Assembly: GCA_035498555.1 (NCBI GenBank)
Contig: DATKAB010000166.1
Span: forward strand, 1-34,398
Source: Candidatus Sulfotelmatobacter sp.
Lineage (GTDB): Bacteria > Eisenbacteria > RBG-16-71-46
Direction: 5' to 3'
DNA: 34,398 bases
The translations under genes were made by a program, and so were the position numbers. Positions 31,359 to 34,398 of this stretch are shown here, one piece after another; positions within the stretch are counted from its first letter, which is position 1, and each line of letters begins with the position of its first letter. Under the pieces are notes generated by a model. The model was given only the letters and a program-made list of their open reading frames with translations. It did no database searches and was not told where the DNA came from.

Positions 31359-31387
31359 TTGCGCGCCCGAATGGCGCGGGGTAATGT
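31359..31387 (+). promoter_or_regulatory. candidate promoter of the tRNA cluster
   Basis: TTGCGC at 31359-31364 and TAATGT at 31382-31387 are 17 bases apart. Transcription would start near 31394, 23 bases before the first tRNA. It is divergent from the aminopeptidase. Confidence 0.45.
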
Positions 31388-31416
31388 CCCCGACCGCTCA
31401 CACTCGGCGGTCTCGC

Positions 31417-31502
31417 GGAGGGATGGCCGAGTGGTTTAAGGCGCCGGTCTTGAAAACCGGAGAGCGAAAGCTCCGTGGGTTCGAATCCTACTCCCTCCGC
31501 CA
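31417..31502 (+). tRNA. tRNA-Ser (anticodon TGA)
   Basis: The acceptor arm GGAGGGA at 31417-31423 pairs with TCCCTCC at 31492-31498. The anticodon loop CTTGAAA is flanked by CCGGT and ACCGG and gives TGA, reading UCA-type serine codons. A long variable arm (GAGCGAAAGCTC) and GGTTCGAATCC confirm a class II serine tRNA. The CCA end at 31500-31502 is encoded. Confidence 0.95.
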
Positions 31503-31511
31503 GAGCATTTT

Positions 31512-31603
31512 GGAGAGGTGGCCGAGTGGCTGAAGGCAGCCGCCTGCTAAGCGGTTGATCGGGTAAAACCGATCCGGAGGTTCGAATCCTCTCCTCTCCG
31601 CCA
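31512..31603 (+). tRNA. tRNA-Ser (anticodon GCT)
   Basis: GGAGAGG at 31512-31518 pairs with CCTCTCC at 31593-31599. The loop CTGCTAA between CCGC and GCGG gives anticodon GCT for AGC/AGU serine codons. A long variable arm (GATCGGGTAAAACCGATC) marks the class II fold. CCA is encoded at 31601-31603. It lies nine bases after the first tRNA. Confidence 0.95.
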
Positions 31604-31625
31604 GTCCCCGCCGCGGAATCTGGGT

Positions 31626-31702
<77 letters not shown>

Positions 31703-31802
31703 ACTTACGCGGGTGCCGACTCGCGATGTGGCTGGACGTGAGGCGGATCACGCCTGCTCCTCGCCCCGTGTCAGATCTTGAACGGCGTTGCTGAGGTCGG
31801 CC

Positions 31803-33632
31803 CTATTTCATGAACATGATGCTCAGTTGCTTGTTGTCAGCTACGGCGACCAGATGACCGCGCTCGTTGAGTCGCGGGCTCGACGCGAGCCAGCCATCCC
31901 AATCTGCGCGTGCCTGCCGGGACGCCGCCGTCCATGCTTCCGGATCAGCAGAGGCGCTCCGCGCGAGCTCGCGAGTGGCCTGTTGTCCCGCGCCGAGCGC
32001 GGCGTTCAACACGCCCACCCATCGACAGTCGTCGCAATCCCGGTCGAACTCCACGAGCGCGAGATACGGGAGGCACGCGACTCCCCCCGGGCGCGCCTCG
32101 GCCCCCTTGAATTCCGCGGCTCGCCCGACGAGCGAGACGTTGATCTGCATGCACGCGGCCCAGGGTGCCTGAAGGCGCGAGGGTTCAACGCGAACCCAGC
32201 CTTGCGTCGGGGTCCACGCTTCGACGATGACGTGGACTTCATGGGGGCCCGCCCAGGTAGCGATACCGCTCAGCATTCGCGCGGGTATGCCGTTGGCACG
32301 GAGCAGAGCAACCATGAGATTCGCGCGGCTGACGCACGAGCCCTGGTAGGTCAAGGCTGCCACGGCGTCGAAGGTCGCGACGCCGGACAGAAGATTCGCC
32401 TGGCGACCATAGAGGGTGGTTAGTGTTCTCTGGATGATATCCGCGACATCGCTTGATCCGGACCGAATGGCCCGTGCGATCCTGACGATCTGCGAATCCG
32501 CGGACTGCGCGCACGGCGTGGGCTCGAGCCATTGTCGAGTCTGTTCGGGCCACGCCGCAGGCAGATTCGCGTGCGCGAGGGGGGTCAGCCTTTCCGGAAG
32601 AACCAGGACACGTGCGTTCCAGTGGAGTAGCACCCCTCGTCCGAGCCCGGCGGGCATGTCCCGTGCGCCGTCTCGCGCATCGATCGCGAGTTCCGCGACG
32701 GCATTGCCAAGCGTATCCCGGCGAATGCGCGCCGAACGGAGGCTGGAGGCTGGCTCGGTCCAGAGATCGAGGCCAATGGGGATCTGGTGAGAATCGGACA
32801 GGGGCAATGCTACTTGGAGCCGGACGAGGTCATCGCCGGCGCCAGCCGCCGAGGGTTTCCCGACCTGGCTGACGCTTTGAACATCGAACACATATGCGCT
32901 GTCTCCGGCCGCGTACCCGGCGAGTTCGGGCATGCGTGCCGTCCGCTCCTCGAGCGACAATTCGGCAAGCGGCACGAGCGAGAAGTCGTCGAGCCAAACC
33001 GACCCTCCGCCCAGCAGCATGGCGACCAGGTCGATTCGCGCGCTTCCTTCGACGATGTCGACCGTTCCCTGGAGCTGCGTCCAACCGAATGACCCCGTCA
33101 AGCCCGATCGGCGTTCCGTCGAGCCAAACGACACCGGTGTGCCCGTCGCCGACAGGACGCGGACCCCGAGCACTGGTTCGGCGGTGCAACTTTCGCCTCG
33201 GACCCAGGCGCGGAACCGAAGCCGGGAGCCGACTGGAATCTCCCTGACGCGGAATGCCCAGCCAGGAGAATTGGAGTAATCGCGGGAGCTGTCGCGAGAC
33301 GGCGAACTCAGGAACAGTCCAGCTGTTCCATTCCGCCCGAGACCAGCCGACCACCGCGCGACCCCCCCTCGCGGCCCCGAATGGCAGCGCCACCCGGACG
33401 TGTCGGAGTCGACCGAGCCATTTGTGATCAGTTCGCGAGTGAGATTGCTACCTGTGACCTCGGCCCGAGCGGTTGGGGGGGAGGTGGAGGAGGCGAAGCT
33501 CGCGGTAGTGACGCACAAGACTACTGCCAGCGGGAGCCAACATCGGCATCGGCTCCTTGCTCGTTCTCGAAGCGCAGCCAGCGCGTCGCGGGCCGTATCC
33601 GCAGCACTGAGGATGTGCGTCCGCTCAGGCAT
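31803..33632 (-). CDS. exported transglutaminase-like protein with jelly-roll domain
   Basis: This roughly 609-residue protein has a signal-like segment (CWLPLAVVLCVTTASFA, about 31-47). A carbohydrate-binding-type jelly roll spans about 65-218 (LITNGSVDSDTSGWRC to VWLDDFSLVPL). A transglutaminase-like core lies at about 400-490. The core has C433 in YQGSCVSRANLMVALLRANG and H467 in VHVIVEAW. Where relatives have Asp (WVPVDPS) it has E483 in WVRVEPS, so activity is doubtful or altered. The start is uncertain: the ATG at 33632 has no ribosome site, and a GTG at 33647 and an ATG at 33752 are in frame. Codon choice looks less GC-extreme than in the neighbouring genes, and it sits between the tRNA cluster and decayed DNA, so recent acquisition is possible. 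Confidence 0.7.
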   Translation of the reverse strand: MPERTHILSAADTARDALAALRERARSRCRCWLPLAVVLCVTTASFASSTSPPTARAEVTGSNLTRELITNGSVDSDTSGWRCHSGPRGGVARWSAGLGRNGTAGLFLSSPSRDSSRDYSNSPGWAFRVREIPVGSRLRFRAWVRGESCTAEPVLGVRVLSATGTPVSFGSTERRSGLTGSFGWTQLQGTVDIVEGSARIDLVAMLLGGGSVWLDDFSLVPLAELSLEERTARMPELAGYAAGDSAYVFDVQSVSQVGKPSAAGAGDDLVRLQVALPLSDSHQIPIGLDLWTEPASSLRSARIRRDTLGNAVAELAIDARDGARDMPAGLGRGVLLHWNARVLVLPERLTPLAHANLPAAWPEQTRQWLEPTPCAQSADSQIVRIARAIRSGSSDVADIIQRTLTTLYGRQANLLSGVATFDAVAALTYQGSCVSRANLMVALLRANGIPARMLSGIATWAGPHEVHVIVEAWTPTQGWVRVEPSRLQAPWAACMQINVSLVGRAAEFKGAEARPGGVACLPYLALVEFDRDCDDCRWVGVLNAALGAGQQATRELARSASADPEAWTAASRQARADWDGWLASSPRLNERGHLVAVADNKQLSIMFMK

Positions 33633-33930
33633 GGATTGCAGAGACACTCTAGCCGGCCTTATTCGTGAACGCGCCGATGGCGAGATCGGAGCAGCGTGAA
33701 CGAGTCTTGAGAATCGCGGCGGAGCTTGCGTGAGGATGGTCGTGGACCGCAAGGGCCGATCGGGGAGTGCGAACGGTGGCGTCTGGGCATGGCCGCGCCC
33801 GGCGAGATCGCGACGGCGAGGTGAAGCGACCGATCTCAGCCGGGGTCGCGCCGCTGCGCATCGCGATGGTTTGCCAGGCGTCGCGGAACGGGAACGCCGC
33901 CGGCAGGCGACGCGCGAGCCGGCGCGCCGA
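33633..33930. other. non-coding stretch upstream of the transglutaminase-like gene
   Basis: No frame here shows protein-like composition on either strand. Fragments such as AGVAPLRIAMV (near 33838) and PPAGDARAGA (near 33896) lie in two other frames than the FlgD remnant that follows. They could be frameshifted parts of the same domain, but this is weak. No clear promoter for the minus-strand gene was found. Confidence 0.4.
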
Positions 33931-34116
33931 GGCGATTATCTGGGCACCGGGCGCCTCGTCAGACGTCTCGTCGATGCACCCTTTGCGGCAGGGCGTTGGT
34001 CGGCTGAATGGGATGGGTCATCAGAACAGACCGGGCGTTCGCTTCCCGGTGTCCACTTCTATCGGATTCAGGCCCGCTTGAACCACAGCCAACGGTGGCT
34101 CGTACTCCTTCCCTAA
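33931..34116 (+). pseudogene. remnant of a FlgD-like Ig domain (C-terminal tail of a lost exoprotein)
   Basis: The frame reads GTGRLVRRLVDAPFAAGRW, then WDGSSEQTGRSLPGVHFYRI, and ends in WLVLLP and TAA at 34114-34116. This is the second half of the FlgD-like domain also present at the end of the subtilase (GRRVR, WDG, GLYFARL). Upstream in the same frame the sequence is Arg-rich and unlike any protein domain, and there is no signal peptide or catalytic domain. It therefore looks like the 3' end of a decayed or truncated secreted-protein gene. The start given is where similarity becomes visible. Confidence 0.6.
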
Positions 34117-34294
34117 GTAGCGACATCCGGCGGGGAGCACCGCGGTTGTCCTGCTGAGGCCGCGGTATTCCTCATCTACCATTCCTGGATCCGTCGCGCA
34201 CTGCTTTTCGCGCTTCTGCCCGCCACCCCGCGAATCGCTGACGCCGCCAGAGCGGGAATTCACGGCCAGCTCCTCGTCTGTCGAACCCAGTCGG
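34117..34294. other. gap without a visible gene
   Basis: This stretch between the FlgD remnant and the stop of the edge gene shows no convincing gene. An open frame on the minus strand across 34021-34263 has no protein-like features. Confidence 0.4.
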
Positions 34295-34398
34295 TTACGG
34301 GGCCGTGTGGATCCAGGCCTGTTTGACCGCCACGCCTCCCTTGCCGTCTAGTGCGTCGCACTCCACCCACGCTGAGTCGTAGGTCCCAACATCGCCGT
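34295..34398 (-). CDS. C-terminal end of an unidentified gene, truncated by the window edge
   Basis: On the minus strand the last 34 codons before a TAA at 34297-34295 read as ordinary protein (GTYDSAWVECDALDGKGG, then VAVKQAWIHTAP). They prefer G or C at third positions, like genes in the rest of the window. The 5' part lies beyond the right end. I do not recognise the family. It would be codirectional with the transglutaminase-like gene and convergent with the FlgD remnant. Confidence 0.45.
   Translation of the reverse strand, partial: GDVGTYDSAWVECDALDGKGGVAVKQAWIHTAP

Noticed and set aside
34021-34263. An 80-codon minus-strand open frame near the right end
   Set aside because: Overlaps the recognisable FlgD remnant on the other strand and shows no domain, signal or ribosome site.

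Overview
The window reads as an ordinary, gene-dense chromosomal stretch from a GC-rich, Gram-negative-type bacterium. The envelope genes fit a two-membrane cell: a heptosyltransferase-like enzyme, a beta-barrel protein, a lipoprotein and a periplasmic processing protease. The secreted protease ends in a FlgD-like Ig domain with the APNPSTG entry motif. Such C-terminal domains are common in the FCB superphylum and in candidate phyla such as Eisenbacteria, so that is my best guess for the lineage. It is inferred from style, not proven. No phage, insertion sequence, CRISPR array, rRNA or replication origin was seen.

Layout, left to right. (1) 1-2800: cystathionine beta-synthase and a cystathionine gamma-lyase/synthase overlap by one base; together they would form a transsulfuration operon. 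(2) 2850-5953: a candidate structured RNA ending in a clear intrinsic terminator, a tiny Met/His-rich lipoprotein, and an overlapping pair made of a DUF4097-type beta-repeat protein and a bactofilin-like membrane protein. (3) 6040-11535: a VTT-like membrane protein overlapping hyuA, which overlaps hyuB, followed by a monoheme cytochrome fused to a putative outer-membrane barrel. (4) 11580-16049: a family 3 glycosidase divergent from an aminotransferase, then a C-terminal processing protease. (5) 16106-19362: a SAM hydrolase coupled to a family 9 glycosyltransferase, divergent from a second transsulfuration-type PLP enzyme. (6) 19468-23329: a TPR protein, cysteine desulfurase, MnmA and a methyltransferase, the last three overlapping. 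(7) 23444-26726: a GAF protein resembling free methionine sulfoxide reductase, followed by a hybrid histidine kinase. (8) 26828-31226: a subtilase convergent with an M1 aminopeptidase. (9) 31417-31702: three tRNA genes (Ser-UGA, Ser-GCU, Arg-ACG). (10) 31803-34398: a divergent transglutaminase-like exoprotein, a decayed FlgD-domain remnant, and the end of a gene running off the right edge.

Sulfur chemistry recurs across the window: two transsulfuration PLP enzymes, SAM hydrolase, cysteine desulfurase, tRNA thiolase and a methionine-sulfoxide-reductase-like GAF protein. They sit in separate transcription units, so a joint pathway is an inference.

I did not find a clear new defence or mobile system. 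The most unusual signals are the promoter-RNA-terminator-hairpin arrangement at 2848-3077, the heme-barrel fusion, the near-leaderless divergent promoters at 13014-13181, and the decayed, compositionally different right flank beside the tRNA cluster.
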